Part shown: positions 10,894 through 26,102 of the stretch, in pieces | How the letters are laid out: each line of letters opens with the position of its first letter | Position numbering within the stretch: the first letter of the stretch is position 1 | DNA from: Siphonodentalium dalli | Lineage: Eukaryota; Mollusca; Scaphopoda; Gadilida; Siphonodentaliidae | Direction of reading: 5' to 3' | NCBI GenBank assembly: GCA_032622095.1 | Contig: CP136066.1 | Location: 48,022,911 to 48,086,910, forward strand | Length of the DNA stretch: 64,000 nucleotides | The notes under the pieces: model-generated | The model's input: only the letters and a program-made list of their open reading frames with translations | Database searches by the model: none | Told to the model about the DNA's origin: nothing | Program-made: the position numbers and the translations under genes

Positions 10894-13800
10894 AATATTC
10901 GATGGTCTGTAACTTGGACATTTCTCAACCGATTTACAAAATTCTTTCAGGAGGATCATTAGTACACCCTATAGATACACGACAGTAAAAATAGTTGAAA
11001 TCATCGAAAAACAAAATTGCGAAAATTTTGCCCCCACCCAAAACCCAAAAATATAAGTCCGTCCCTGTTCAAAACTTGTTTTCGTAGCAAGTTGATAACG
11101 GGTAACTACATAAAATCTCTCAAATATGGATACCGTGCATGTTATAGGCGGTTACATGATATGAAATAAATCGAACTTTGCGAATCATGGGCGACAACTC
11201 TGTAGAAAAAGCGCGGACATAAATTATAATGTATGGATTCAATAGGGAATCCTGAGTTCTACATATGGTCCAAATTTTGAGTCTCTGCTGCTCATACTTT
11301 TCGAGATACAGCAACCCCATTTTTTCACAAAAAGGGAGATAACTCTGTAAACCAATCGTGGACAACATCCTATATACTCTTATTAGTTAGAAATAGTATA
11401 GGTCTATATGCATACGAAATTTCAGCTCCCTATCTCTTGTACTTCCGGAGATATAAGAGTTGAAAAATTGCTTAGAATAATAATAATAGAGGAGAAAAAT
11501 AATAAATTGAATAACAATATACTTCCATATTAAAATATGGAAGTATAATAAGGGATTCGCACGGAATTGATTGGTATGTCGATAGTATGGTTTATTGACA
11601 TTTCTGTGTTCAGTTGGAACGTTCTGGTGTGACCCCCACCCTTGCCTCGGAATTAGGTGATGCGTGTAGAAAAGTCGCCATATCTCGGCCAATCTTCGAG
11701 ATATCGAGCTAATTTTTGCGTCATTGTGTTCGCATTTGATGCCCCTTTAATATTTAGTAGGGTTCTAGTAAGATATTGTGGCGATATTCTACTATATAGA
11801 CCTATATTAATGCTGTTCAGTACATACATTTCGATTATATCTGGCTTCCATCGACATAATAAGGCAAGTCGGTAATCGTTTAAAAGTATTATAAATTCCC
11901 CACCGAATGACACTAAACAATTGACGATTGGTTGAAGGAATTTGAATTCATAGTGCATCTTCTGTAAACTTGAAAAAAATGAAGGGGCCACAATTTCTAC
12001 ATTTTTCAACCGATTCACAAAATTCACTCATAATGTCACTCGGTACATCTTATAGATACTTCACAACAATTTTGGTTCAAATCGGAGACCAAAATAATAT
12101 GACAATTTTTGCCCCCTCCCTAATATGGACCAATGTTTTTGGATCTTCGTCAAAATTGCACCATTTCGTCTTCTTTCTATGGATAACACGCTCACATAAA
12201 CCAAATCCAGTTCGCGTGCGTCGTCTAGGAGGAGTTTTGTCCACAAGCACTTTCTCCTCAATCGATGTATGAATACAATTTTCGATGGTCTGTAACTTGG
12301 ACATTTCTCAACCGATTTACAAAATTCTTTCAGGAGGATCATTAGTACACCCTATAGATACACGACAGTAAAAATAGTTGAAATCATCGAAAAACAAAAT
12401 TGCGAAAATTTTGCCCCCACCCAAAACCCAAAAATATAAGTCCGTCCCTGTTCAAAACTTGTTTTCGTAGCAAGTTGATAACGGGTAACTACATAAAATC
12501 TCTCAAATATGGATACCGTGCATGTTATAGGCGGTTACATGATATGAAATAAATCGAACTTTGCGAATCATGGGCGACAACTCTGTAGAAAAAGCGCGGA
12601 CATAAATTATAATGTATGGATTCAATAGGGAATCCTGAGTTCTACATATGGTCCAAATTTTGAGTCTCTGCTGCTCATACTTTTCGAGATACAGCAACCC
12701 CATTTTTTCACAAAAAGGGAGATAACTCTGTAAACCAATCGTGGACAACATCCTATATACTCTTATTAGTTAGAAATAGTATAGGTCTATATGCATACGA
12801 AATTTCAGCTCCCTATCTCTTGTACTTCCGGAGATATAAGAGTTGAAAAATTGCTTAGAATAATAATAATAGAGGAGAAAAATAATAAATTGAATAACAA
12901 TATACTTCCATATTAAAATATGGAAGTATAATAAGGGATTCGCACGGAATTGATTGGTATGTCGATAGTATGGTTTATTGACATTTCTGTGTTCAGTTGG
13001 AACGTTCTGGTGTGACCCCCACCCTTGCCTCGGAATTAGGTGATGCGTGTAGAAAAGTCGCCATATCTCGGCCAATCTTCGAGATATCGAGCTAATTTTT
13101 GCGTCATTGTGTTCGCATTTGATGCCCCTTTAATATTTAGTAGGGTTCTAGTAAGATATTGTGGCGATATTCTACTATATAGACCTATATTAATGCTGTT
13201 CAGTACATACATTTCGATTATATCTGGCTTCCATCGACATAATAAGGCAAGTCGGTAATCGTTTAAAAGTATTATAAATTCCCCACCGAATGACACTAAA
13301 CAATTGACGATTGGTTGAAGGAATTTGAATTCATAGTGCATCTTCTGTAAACTTGAAAAAAATGAAGGGGCCACAATTTCTACATTTTTCAACCGATTCA
13401 CAAAATTCACTCATAATGTCACTCGGTACATCTTATAGATACTTCACAACAATTTTGGTTCAAATCGGAGACCAAAATAATATGACAATTTTTGCCCCCT
13501 CCCTAATATGGACCAATGTTTTTGGATCTTCGTCAAAATTGCACCATTTCGTCTTCTTTCTATGGATAACACGCTCACATAAACCAAATCCAGTTCGCGT
13601 GCGTCGTCTAGGAGGAGTTTTGTCCACAAGCACTTTCTCCTCAATCGATGTATGAATACAATTTTCGATGGTCTGTAACTTGGACATTTCTCAACCGATT
13701 TACAAAATTCTTTCAGGAGGATCATTAGTACACCCTATAGATACACGACAGTAAAAATAGTTGAAATCATCGAAAAACAAAATTGCGAAAATTTTGCCCC

Positions 13801-16800
13801 CACCCAAAACCCAAAAATATAAGTCCGTCCCTGTTCAAAACTTGTTTTCGTAGCAAGTTGATAACGGGTAACTACATAAAATCTCTCAAATATGGATACC
13901 GTGCATGTTATAGGCGGTTACATGATATGAAATAAATCGAACTTTGCGAATCATGGGCGACAACTCTGTAGAAAAAGCGCGGACATAAATTATAATGTAT
14001 GGATTCAATAGGGAATCCTGAGTTCTACATATGGTCCAAATTTTGAGTCTCTGCTGCTCATACTTTTCGAGATACAGCAACCCCATTTTTTCACAAAAAG
14101 GGAGATAACTCTGTAAACCAATCGTGGACAACATCCTATATACTCTTATTAGTTAGAAATAGTATAGGTCTATATGCATACGAAATTTCAGCTCCCTATC
14201 TCTTGTACTTCCGGAGATATAAGAGTTGAAAAATTGCTTAGAATAATAATAATAGAGGAGAAAAATAATAAATTGAATAACAATATACTTCCATATTAAA
14301 ATATGGAAGTATAATAAGGGATTCGCACGGAATTGATTGGTATGTCGATAGTATGGTTTATTGACATTTCTGTGTTCAGTTGGAACGTTCTGGTGTGACC
14401 CCCACCCTTGCCTCGGAATTAGGTGATGCGTGTAGAAAAGTCGCCATATCTCGGCCAATCTTCGAGATATCGAGCTAATTTTTGCGTCATTGTGTTCGCA
14501 TTTGATGCCCCTTTAATATTTAGTAGGGTTCTAGTAAGATATTGTGGCGATATTCTACTATATAGACCTATATTAATGCTGTTCAGTACATACATTTCGA
14601 TTATATCTGGCTTCCATCGACATAATAAGGCAAGTCGGTAATCGTTTAAAAGTATTATAAATTCCCCACCGAATGACACTAAACAATTGACGATTGGTTG
14701 AAGGAATTTGAATTCATAGTGCATCTTCTGTAAACTTGAAAAAAATGAAGGGGCCACAATTTCTACATTTTTCAACCGATTCACAAAATTCACTCATAAT
14801 GTCACTCGGTACATCTTATAGATACTTCACAACAATTTTGGTTCAAATCGGAGACCAAAATAATATGACAATTTTTGCCCCCTCCCTAATATGGACCAAT
14901 GTTTTTGGATCTTCGTCAAAATTGCACCATTTCGTCTTCTTTCTATGGATAACACGCTCACATAAACCAAATCCAGTTCGCGTGCGTCGTCTAGGAGGAG
15001 TTTTGTCCACAAGCACTTTCTCCTCAATCGATGTATGAATACAATTTTCGATGGTCTGTAACTTGGACATTTCTCAACCGATTTACAAAATTCTTTCAGG
15101 AGGATCATTAGTACACCCTATAGATACACGACAGTAAAAATAGTTGAAATCATCGAAAAACAAAATTGCGAAAATTTTGCCCCCACCCAAAACCCAAAAA
15201 TATAAGTCCGTCCCTGTTCAAAACTTGTTTTCGTAGCAAGTTGATAACGGGTAACTACATAAAATCTCTCAAATATGGATACCGTGCATGTTATAGGCGG
15301 TTACATGATATGAAATAAATCGAACTTTGCGAATCATGGGCGACAACTCTGTAGAAAAAGCGCGGACATAAATTATAATGTATGGATTCAATAGGGAATC
15401 CTGAGTTCTACATATGGTCCAAATTTTGAGTCTCTGCTGCTCATACTTTTCGAGATACAGCAACCCCATTTTTTCACAAAAAGGGAGATAACTCTGTAAA
15501 CCAATCGTGGACAACATCCTATATACTCTTATTAGTTAGAAATAGTATAGGTCTATATGCATACGAAATTTCAGCTCCCTATCTCTTGTACTTCCGGAGA
15601 TATAAGAGTTGAAAAATTGCTTAGAATAATAATAATAGAGGAGAAAAATAATAAATTGAATAACAATATACTTCCATATTAAAATATGGAAGTATAATAA
15701 GGGATTCGCACGGAATTGATTGGTATGTCGATAGTATGGTTTATTGACATTTCTGTGTTCAGTTGGAACGTTCTGGTGTGACCCCCACCCTTGCCTCGGA
15801 ATTAGGTGATGCGTGTAGAAAAGTCGCCATATCTCGGCCAATCTTCGAGATATCGAGCTAATTTTTGCGTCATTGTGTTCGCATTTGATGCCCCTTTAAT
15901 ATTTAGTAGGGTTCTAGTAAGATATTGTGGCGATATTCTACTATATAGACCTATATTAATGCTGTTCAGTACATACATTTCGATTATATCTGGCTTCCAT
16001 CGACATAATAAGGCAAGTCGGTAATCGTTTAAAAGTATTATAAATTCCCCACCGAATGACACTAAACAATTGACGATTGGTTGAAGGAATTTGAATTCAT
16101 AGTGCATCTTCTGTAAACTTGAAAAAAATGAAGGGGCCACAATTTCTACATTTTTCAACCGATTCACAAAATTCACTCATAATGTCACTCGGTACATCTT
16201 ATAGATACTTCACAACAATTTTGGTTCAAATCGGAGACCAAAATAATATGACAATTTTTGCCCCCTCCCTAATATGGACCAATGTTTTTGGATCTTCGTC
16301 AAAATTGCACCATTTCGTCTTCTTTCTATGGATAACACGCTCACATAAACCAAATCCAGTTCGCGTGCGTCGTCTAGGAGGAGTTTTGTCCACAAGCACT
16401 TTCTCCTCAATCGATGTATGAATACAATTTTCGATGGTCTGTAACTTGGACATTTCTCAACCGATTTACAAAATTCTTTCAGGAGGATCATTAGTACACC
16501 CTATAGATACACGACAGTAAAAATAGTTGAAATCATCGAAAAACAAAATTGCGAAAATTTTGCCCCCACCCAAAACCCAAAAATATAAGTCCGTCCCTGT
16601 TCAAAACTTGTTTTCGTAGCAAGTTGATAACGGGTAACTACATAAAATCTCTCAAATATGGATACCGTGCATGTTATAGGCGGTTACATGATATGAAATA
16701 AATCGAACTTTGCGAATCATGGGCGACAACTCTGTAGAAAAAGCGCGGACATAAATTATAATGTATGGATTCAATAGGGAATCCTGAGTTCTACATATGG

Positions 16801-19800
16801 TCCAAATTTTGAGTCTCTGCTGCTCATACTTTTCGAGATACAGCAACCCCATTTTTTCACAAAAAGGGAGATAACTCTGTAAACCAATCGTGGACAACAT
16901 CCTATATACTCTTATTAGTTAGAAATAGTATAGGTCTATATGCATACGAAATTTCAGCTCCCTATCTCTTGTACTTCCGGAGATATAAGAGTTGAAAAAT
17001 TGCTTAGAATAATAATAATAGAGGAGAAAAATAATAAATTGAATAACAATATACTTCCATATTAAAATATGGAAGTATAATAAGGGATTCGCACGGAATT
17101 GATTGGTATGTCGATAGTATGGTTTATTGACATTTCTGTGTTCAGTTGGAACGTTCTGGTGTGACCCCCACCCTTGCCTCGGAATTAGGTGATGCGTGTA
17201 GAAAAGTCGCCATATCTCGGCCAATCTTCGAGATATCGAGCTAATTTTTGCGTCATTGTGTTCGCATTTGATGCCCCTTTAATATTTAGTAGGGTTCTAG
17301 TAAGATATTGTGGCGATATTCTACTATATAGACCTATATTAATGCTGTTCAGTACATACATTTCGATTATATCTGGCTTCCATCGACATAATAAGGCAAG
17401 TCGGTAATCGTTTAAAAGTATTATAAATTCCCCACCGAATGACACTAAACAATTGACGATTGGTTGAAGGAATTTGAATTCATAGTGCATCTTCTGTAAA
17501 CTTGAAAAAAATGAAGGGGCCACAATTTCTACATTTTTCAACCGATTCACAAAATTCACTCATAATGTCACTCGGTACATCTTATAGATACTTCACAACA
17601 ATTTTGGTTCAAATCGGAGACCAAAATAATATGACAATTTTTGCCCCCTCCCTAATATGGACCAATGTTTTTGGATCTTCGTCAAAATTGCACCATTTCG
17701 TCTTCTTTCTATGGATAACACGCTCACATAAACCAAATCCAGTTCGCGTGCGTCGTCTAGGAGGAGTTTTGTCCACAAGCACTTTCTCCTCAATCGATGT
17801 ATGAATACAATTTTCGATGGTCTGTAACTTGGACATTTCTCAACCGATTTACAAAATTCTTTCAGGAGGATCATTAGTACACCCTATAGATACACGACAG
17901 TAAAAATAGTTGAAATCATCGAAAAACAAAATTGCGAAAATTTTGCCCCCACCCAAAACCCAAAAATATAAGTCCGTCCCTGTTCAAAACTTGTTTTCGT
18001 AGCAAGTTGATAACGGGTAACTACATAAAATCTCTCAAATATGGATACCGTGCATGTTATAGGCGGTTACATGATATGAAATAAATCGAACTTTGCGAAT
18101 CATGGGCGACAACTCTGTAGAAAAAGCGCGGACATAAATTATAATGTATGGATTCAATAGGGAATCCTGAGTTCTACATATGGTCCAAATTTTGAGTCTC
18201 TGCTGCTCATACTTTTCGAGATACAGCAACCCCATTTTTTCACAAAAAGGGAGATAACTCTGTAAACCAATCGTGGACAACATCCTATATACTCTTATTA
18301 GTTAGAAATAGTATAGGTCTATATGCATACGAAATTTCAGCTCCCTATCTCTTGTACTTCCGGAGATATAAGAGTTGAAAAATTGCTTAGAATAATAATA
18401 ATAGAGGAGAAAAATAATAAATTGAATAACAATATACTTCCATATTAAAATATGGAAGTATAATAAGGGATTCGCACGGAATTGATTGGTATGTCGATAG
18501 TATGGTTTATTGACATTTCTGTGTTCAGTTGGAACGTTCTGGTGTGACCCCCACCCTTGCCTCGGAATTAGGTGATGCGTGTAGAAAAGTCGCCATATCT
18601 CGGCCAATCTTCGAGATATCGAGCTAATTTTTGCGTCATTGTGTTCGCATTTGATGCCCCTTTAATATTTAGTAGGGTTCTAGTAAGATATTGTGGCGAT
18701 ATTCTACTATATAGACCTATATTAATGCTGTTCAGTACATACATTTCGATTATATCTGGCTTCCATCGACATAATAAGGCAAGTCGGTAATCGTTTAAAA
18801 GTATTATAAATTCCCCACCGAATGACACTAAACAATTGACGATTGGTTGAAGGAATTTGAATTCATAGTGCATCTTCTGTAAACTTGAAAAAAATGAAGG
18901 GGCCACAATTTCTACATTTTTCAACCGATTCACAAAATTCACTCATAATGTCACTCGGTACATCTTATAGATACTTCACAACAATTTTGGTTCAAATCGG
19001 AGACCAAAATAATATGACAATTTTTGCCCCCTCCCTAATATGGACCAATGTTTTTGGATCTTCGTCAAAATTGCACCATTTCGTCTTCTTTCTATGGATA
19101 ACACGCTCACATAAACCAAATCCAGTTCGCGTGCGTCGTCTAGGAGGAGTTTTGTCCACAAGCACTTTCTCCTCAATCGATGTATGAATACAATTTTCGA
19201 TGGTCTGTAACTTGGACATTTCTCAACCGATTTACAAAATTCTTTCAGGAGGATCATTAGTACACCCTATAGATACACGACAGTAAAAATAGTTGAAATC
19301 ATCGAAAAACAAAATTGCGAAAATTTTGCCCCCACCCAAAACCCAAAAATATAAGTCCGTCCCTGTTCAAAACTTGTTTTCGTAGCAAGTTGATAACGGG
19401 TAACTACATAAAATCTCTCAAATATGGATACCGTGCATGTTATAGGCGGTTACATGATATGAAATAAATCGAACTTTGCGAATCATGGGCGACAACTCTG
19501 TAGAAAAAGCGCGGACATAAATTATAATGTATGGATTCAATAGGGAATCCTGAGTTCTACATATGGTCCAAATTTTGAGTCTCTGCTGCTCATACTTTTC
19601 GAGATACAGCAACCCCATTTTTTCACAAAAAGGGAGATAACTCTGTAAACCAATCGTGGACAACATCCTATATACTCTTATTAGTTAGAAATAGTATAGG
19701 TCTATATGCATACGAAATTTCAGCTCCCTATCTCTTGTACTTCCGGAGATATAAGAGTTGAAAAATTGCTTAGAATAATAATAATAGAGGAGAAAAATAA

Positions 19801-22800
19801 TAAATTGAATAACAATATACTTCCATATTAAAATATGGAAGTATAATAAGGGATTCGCACGGAATTGATTGGTATGTCGATAGTATGGTTTATTGACATT
19901 TCTGTGTTCAGTTGGAACGTTCTGGTGTGACCCCCACCCTTGCCTCGGAATTAGGTGATGCGTGTAGAAAAGTCGCCATATCTCGGCCAATCTTCGAGAT
20001 ATCGAGCTAATTTTTGCGTCATTGTGTTCGCATTTGATGCCCCTTTAATATTTAGTAGGGTTCTAGTAAGATATTGTGGCGATATTCTACTATATAGACC
20101 TATATTAATGCTGTTCAGTACATACATTTCGATTATATCTGGCTTCCATCGACATAATAAGGCAAGTCGGTAATCGTTTAAAAGTATTATAAATTCCCCA
20201 CCGAATGACACTAAACAATTGACGATTGGTTGAAGGAATTTGAATTCATAGTGCATCTTCTGTAAACTTGAAAAAAATGAAGGGGCCACAATTTCTACAT
20301 TTTTCAACCGATTCACAAAATTCACTCATAATGTCACTCGGTACATCTTATAGATACTTCACAACAATTTTGGTTCAAATCGGAGACCAAAATAATATGA
20401 CAATTTTTGCCCCCTCCCTAATATGGACCAATGTTTTTGGATCTTCGTCAAAATTGCACCATTTCGTCTTCTTTCTATGGATAACACGCTCACATAAACC
20501 AAATCCAGTTCGCGTGCGTCGTCTAGGAGGAGTTTTGTCCACAAGCACTTTCTCCTCAATCGATGTATGAATACAATTTTCGATGGTCTGTAACTTGGAC
20601 ATTTCTCAACCGATTTACAAAATTCTTTCAGGAGGATCATTAGTACACCCTATAGATACACGACAGTAAAAATAGTTGAAATCATCGAAAAACAAAATTG
20701 CGAAAATTTTGCCCCCACCCAAAACCCAAAAATATAAGTCCGTCCCTGTTCAAAACTTGTTTTCGTAGCAAGTTGATAACGGGTAACTACATAAAATCTC
20801 TCAAATATGGATACCGTGCATGTTATAGGCGGTTACATGATATGAAATAAATCGAACTTTGCGAATCATGGGCGACAACTCTGTAGAAAAAGCGCGGACA
20901 TAAATTATAATGTATGGATTCAATAGGGAATCCTGAGTTCTACATATGGTCCAAATTTTGAGTCTCTGCTGCTCATACTTTTCGAGATACAGCAACCCCA
21001 TTTTTTCACAAAAAGGGAGATAACTCTGTAAACCAATCGTGGACAACATCCTATATACTCTTATTAGTTAGAAATAGTATAGGTCTATATGCATACGAAA
21101 TTTCAGCTCCCTATCTCTTGTACTTCCGGAGATATAAGAGTTGAAAAATTGCTTAGAATAATAATAATAGAGGAGAAAAATAATAAATTGAATAACAATA
21201 TACTTCCATATTAAAATATGGAAGTATAATAAGGGATTCGCACGGAATTGATTGGTATGTCGATAGTATGGTTTATTGACATTTCTGTGTTCAGTTGGAA
21301 CGTTCTGGTGTGACCCCCACCCTTGCCTCGGAATTAGGTGATGCGTGTAGAAAAGTCGCCATATCTCGGCCAATCTTCGAGATATCGAGCTAATTTTTGC
21401 GTCATTGTGTTCGCATTTGATGCCCCTTTAATATTTAGTAGGGTTCTAGTAAGATATTGTGGCGATATTCTACTATATAGACCTATATTAATGCTGTTCA
21501 GTACATACATTTCGATTATATCTGGCTTCCATCGACATAATAAGGCAAGTCGGTAATCGTTTAAAAGTATTATAAATTCCCCACCGAATGACACTAAACA
21601 ATTGACGATTGGTTGAAGGAATTTGAATTCATAGTGCATCTTCTGTAAACTTGAAAAAAATGAAGGGGCCACAATTTCTACATTTTTCAACCGATTCACA
21701 AAATTCACTCATAATGTCACTCGGTACATCTTATAGATACTTCACAACAATTTTGGTTCAAATCGGAGACCAAAATAATATGACAATTTTTGCCCCCTCC
21801 CTAATATGGACCAATGTTTTTGGATCTTCGTCAAAATTGCACCATTTCGTCTTCTTTCTATGGATAACACGCTCACATAAACCAAATCCAGTTCGCGTGC
21901 GTCGTCTAGGAGGAGTTTTGTCCACAAGCACTTTCTCCTCAATCGATGTATGAATACAATTTTCGATGGTCTGTAACTTGGACATTTCTCAACCGATTTA
22001 CAAAATTCTTTCAGGAGGATCATTAGTACACCCTATAGATACACGACAGTAAAAATAGTTGAAATCATCGAAAAACAAAATTGCGAAAATTTTGCCCCCA
22101 CCCAAAACCCAAAAATATAAGTCCGTCCCTGTTCAAAACTTGTTTTCGTAGCAAGTTGATAACGGGTAACTACATAAAATCTCTCAAATATGGATACCGT
22201 GCATGTTATAGGCGGTTACATGATATGAAATAAATCGAACTTTGCGAATCATGGGCGACAACTCTGTAGAAAAAGCGCGGACATAAATTATAATGTATGG
22301 ATTCAATAGGGAATCCTGAGTTCTACATATGGTCCAAATTTTGAGTCTCTGCTGCTCATACTTTTCGAGATACAGCAACCCCATTTTTTCACAAAAAGGG
22401 AGATAACTCTGTAAACCAATCGTGGACAACATCCTATATACTCTTATTAGTTAGAAATAGTATAGGTCTATATGCATACGAAATTTCAGCTCCCTATCTC
22501 TTGTACTTCCGGAGATATAAGAGTTGAAAAATTGCTTAGAATAATAATAATAGAGGAGAAAAATAATAAATTGAATAACAATATACTTCCATATTAAAAT
22601 ATGGAAGTATAATAAATTGAATAACAATATACTTCCATATTAAAATATGGAAGTATAATAAGGGATTCGCACGGAATTGATTGGTATGTCGATAGTATGG
22701 TTTATTGACATTTCTGTGTTCAGTTGGAACGTTCTGGTGTGACCCCCACCCTTGCCTCGGAATTAGGTGATGCGTGTAGAAAAGTCGCCATATCTCGGCC

Positions 22801-24050
22801 AATCTTCGAGATATCGAGCTAATTTTTGCGTCATTGTGTTCGCATTTGATGCCCCTTTAATATTTAGTAGGGTTCTAGTAAGATATTGTGGCGATATTCT
22901 ACTATATAGACCTATATTAATGCTGTTCAGTACATACATTTCGATTATATCTGGCTTCCATCGACATAATAAGGCAAGTCGGTAATCGTTTAAAAGTATT
23001 ATAAATTCCCCACCGAATGACACTAAACAATTGACGATTGGTTGAAGGAATTTGAATTCATAGTGCATCTTCTGTAAACTTGAAAAAAATGAAGGGGCCA
23101 CAATTTCTACATTTTTCAACCGATTCACAAAATTCACTCATAATTTCACTCGGTACATCTTATAGATACTTCACAACAATTTTGGTTCAAATCGGAGACC
23201 AAAAAAATATGACAATTTTTGCCCCCTCCCTAATATGGACCAATGTTTTTGGATCTTCGTCAAAATTGCACCATTTCGTCTTCTTTCTATGGATAACACG
23301 CTCACATAGACCAAATCCAGTTCGCGTGCGTCGTCTAGGAGGAGTTTTGTCCACAAGCACTTTCTCCTCAATCGATGTATGAATACAATTTTCGATGGTC
23401 TGTAACTTGGACATTTCTCAACCGATTTACAAAATTCTTTCAGGAGGATCATTAGTACACCATATAGATACACGACAGTAAAAATAGTTAAAATCATCGA
23501 AAAAAAAAATTGCGAAAATTTTGCCCCCACCCAAAACCCAAAAATATAAGTCCGTCCCTGTTCAAAACTTGTTTTCGTAGCAAGTTGATAACGGGTAACT
23601 ACATAAAATCTCTCAAATATGGATACCGTGCATGTTATAGGCGGTTACATGATATGAAATAAATCGAATTTTGCGAATCATGGGCGACAACTCTGTAGAA
23701 AAAGCGCGGACATAAATTATAATGTATGGATTCAATAGGGAATCCTGAGTTCTACATATGGTCCAAATTTTGAGTCTCTGCTGCTCATACTTTTCGAGAT
23801 ACAGCAACCCCATTTTTTCACAAAAAGGGAGATAACTCTGTAAACCAATCGTGGACAACATCCTATATACTCTTATTAGTTAGAAATAGTATAGGTCTAT
23901 ATGCATACGAAATTTCAGCTCCCTATCTCTTGTACTTCCGGAGATATAAGAGTTGAAAAATTGCTTAGAATAATAATAATAGAGGAGAAAAATAATAAAT
24001 TGAATAACAATATACTTCCATATTAAAATATGGAAGTATAATAATAATAA
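10894..24050 (+). repeat. Array 2 of the 1383-bp module A monomer
   Basis: Units start at 10894, 12277, 13660, 15043, 16426, 17809, 19192, 20575 and 21958. The ninth is 1429 bp because of a 46-bp internal duplication. A partial unit at 23387-24050 ends just after the palindromic hub and runs into (TAA)n and module C. Array-2 variants are ATAATGTCACTC, AAAATAATATG, CACATAAACC, CGAACTTTGCG and AAAACAAAATTG, seen in every unit through 21957. Within the ninth unit, between about 22830 and 23140, the sequence switches to array-3 variants (ATAATTTCACTC, CATAGACC, then CACCATATAG). No coding function is supported. Confidence 0.97.
22565..22656 (+). repeat. 46-bp direct duplication of the palindromic hub
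   Basis: A 46-bp segment starting AATAAATTGAATAAC and containing the whole 28-nt palindrome occurs twice, at 22565-22610 and 22611-22656. This is the only length variant among the full monomers seen, and it lies in the unit where array 2 switches haplotype. Replication slippage or repair at the hairpin would explain it. Confidence 0.93.
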
Positions 24051-25779
24051 TGAAAAATAATCGAAAAAGGGCCATAACTCTGTCAAAATATATTGGACCA
24101 ACATCCGGATAGCATTATTTTTAGTAGACCTTAGATGCCTACATTCGCTAGAGATTTCGCGGTCCTCCTCCCATTAGTTTCTGAGTATTTCCAATTAAAC
24201 AGAAAACGGCCGCAGTAGAAAAACAATATACTTCCTTGGTTACACCATGGAAGTATAATAATAGGGCAAATCATGAGCTCAATAAATCGCAGTTAAGGGA
24301 CGGAAAATATGAATTAGGATGATTATATCTTTCCCTTAACATGTGTGGGTTGATCTCAAGTGTTTGGGAGTGACCCCACCCCTGCCTCGAAATTGGGTGA
24401 CGGGATTGGGAAATAGTCAAACCCGGCCCAAAATGCGAATTTTGAGAGCCCGTAACTCCGTTATTTTCCAATGGATTTAAAAATTGTTTTGAGTATTGTG
24501 ATCAGCTACTTACATTGATTATTTGTTATAATTTTTGTCTGATTCAGAGACGAATAACATTTTGTTTATTGGAAAGAATACGGGCCCACATTCAAAGTTT
24601 GAGGGCCCAAATCTCCGCCATTTTTTAACGGATTTACAATCTGTTTTCAGTTTTATGATCAACGTGTATGGTATATGTTATATATCAAGTTTCATATGAT
24701 TCGGAGACGAAATAAATTTTGGTACCCCGGACCACCCCTCCCCTGACCCACAACACTGAACCGACACTGGCAAAATTTGGCTCATCGCGTGCTCTCTTCA
24801 GACCGCACGCATTGGCGTATCAGTTGACATCCAAAGTTTGACATCTTCGGAGGAGATGTGATCACAAGCATATGGGGCCAAATTTGCATTGTTTGAAGGC
24901 CCACAACTCTGACATTTTTCAATGGATTTTCGAAATTCTTTCAGTTTCTAGATCGGTTGGCGGTATGGATGTTATATTCCAAGTTTCATCCGATTCGGAG
25001 AAGAATACACAATTGGTACCCCGGACCACCCCTCCCCTGACCCACAACACTGAACCGACACTGGCAAAATTTGGCCCATCGCGTGCTCTCTTCAGACCGC
25101 ACGCACTGGGATATCAGACGACATCCAAAGTTCGACATCTTCGGAGGAGATAGGGTCACAAGCACATGGGACCAAATTGCAAACTTTGAGGGCCCGTAAC
25201 TCTTGCATTTCTTCTCGGATTACAAAAATCCTTTCCGGTATGGGTTTGTTTTCGTTCAGGGAATCTACATACTTAAATAGATGAATGTCAATAATAAAAA
25301 AAAATTGCGAAAATATTGCCCCCACCCCAGTGTAAAAATATATGTCCAACCCTGTCAAATTTTCTTCCTCGGACTAAGCTGACAACGGTCAACACGACTA
25401 CAAAAACCAAATACAGTTATCTGGAATGATACGGGAGGACAACAGAGTACAATAAAATAGAGGTTTGCCAACTATGGGCGGTAACTCTTCAGGGAAAGGG
25501 CGGACCCAAGTTTTTATGCCCGTGGGCAGTAGTGCATATCGAGATGTGCATACGGTCTAATTTTCGATGCTCTGCTTCTTATAATTTCCGAGATAATAAA
25601 ATGACATTTTTTCAAATAAAGGGAGATAACTCCTCGGGGAAAACGCGGACAAAATTCGTTATGCGACGATGGCATACAACTCTTTGATCCCAAGATACGT
25701 ACCAAGTTTTAGTGTGCTACTCCTGGTACTTTTCGAGTAATAAGGGTTGCAAAAGTGTCCAGTATAATAATAATAATAA
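24051..25779 (+). repeat. Module C unit a (~1.73 kb)
   Basis: This is a full unit from TGAAAAATAATCG to the closing (TAA)n. It is related in order and wording to the 1383-bp monomer: hub hairpin at 24227-24257, GTGACCCCACCCCTGCCTCG, repeated blocks beginning GGGCCCGTAACTC or GGCCCACAACTC, and AAAGGGAGATAACTCC near the end. It is longer because the block GATTCGGAGA...GGTACCCCGGACC...CCGACACTGGC is present more than once. It belongs to the subtype also seen at 30957-34432. No gene is recognised. Confidence 0.9.
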
Positions 25780-25842
25780 CTAGAGGTCAGATTCCATGGA
25801 ATCAGATATACTTCCATGGTATTCCATCCCATCCCATCCCAT

Positions 25843-26102
25843 CCCGACCTGACCTTGGTCTTCAAAATGGTCAATCGAAGGTCAAATCGGGTAAAACATG
25901 CGGATTTCCACGAAATTTGATACCTAGGGGTACTTTTGTCCGGGGAGTCTTTTGGGCGGGTCAAGTCGTGACCCCGACCTGACATTGACATTCGAAATGG
26001 TAAGTTCAAGGTCAAATCGAGTAAAACGATCGGATTTCGACGAAATTTTATACCTAGGAAAACTTTTGTCCGGGGAGTGTTTTGGACAGGTCAAATCGTG
26101 AC
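25843..26102 (+). repeat. 130-bp tandem duplication
   Basis: Two adjacent, diverged copies start CCCGACCTGAC at 25843 and 25973. Both contain AAGGTCAAATCG, GTAAAAC, CGGATTTC, ATACCTAGG, TTTTGTCCGGGGAGT and end CGTGAC. The copies differ at many positions, so the duplication is old. Confidence 0.8.

Noticed and set aside
2491-24050. The arrays as a CRISPR-like array
   Set aside because: Units are contiguous, 1383 bp long and uniform, with no short repeat/unique spacer alternation and no cas-like genes.
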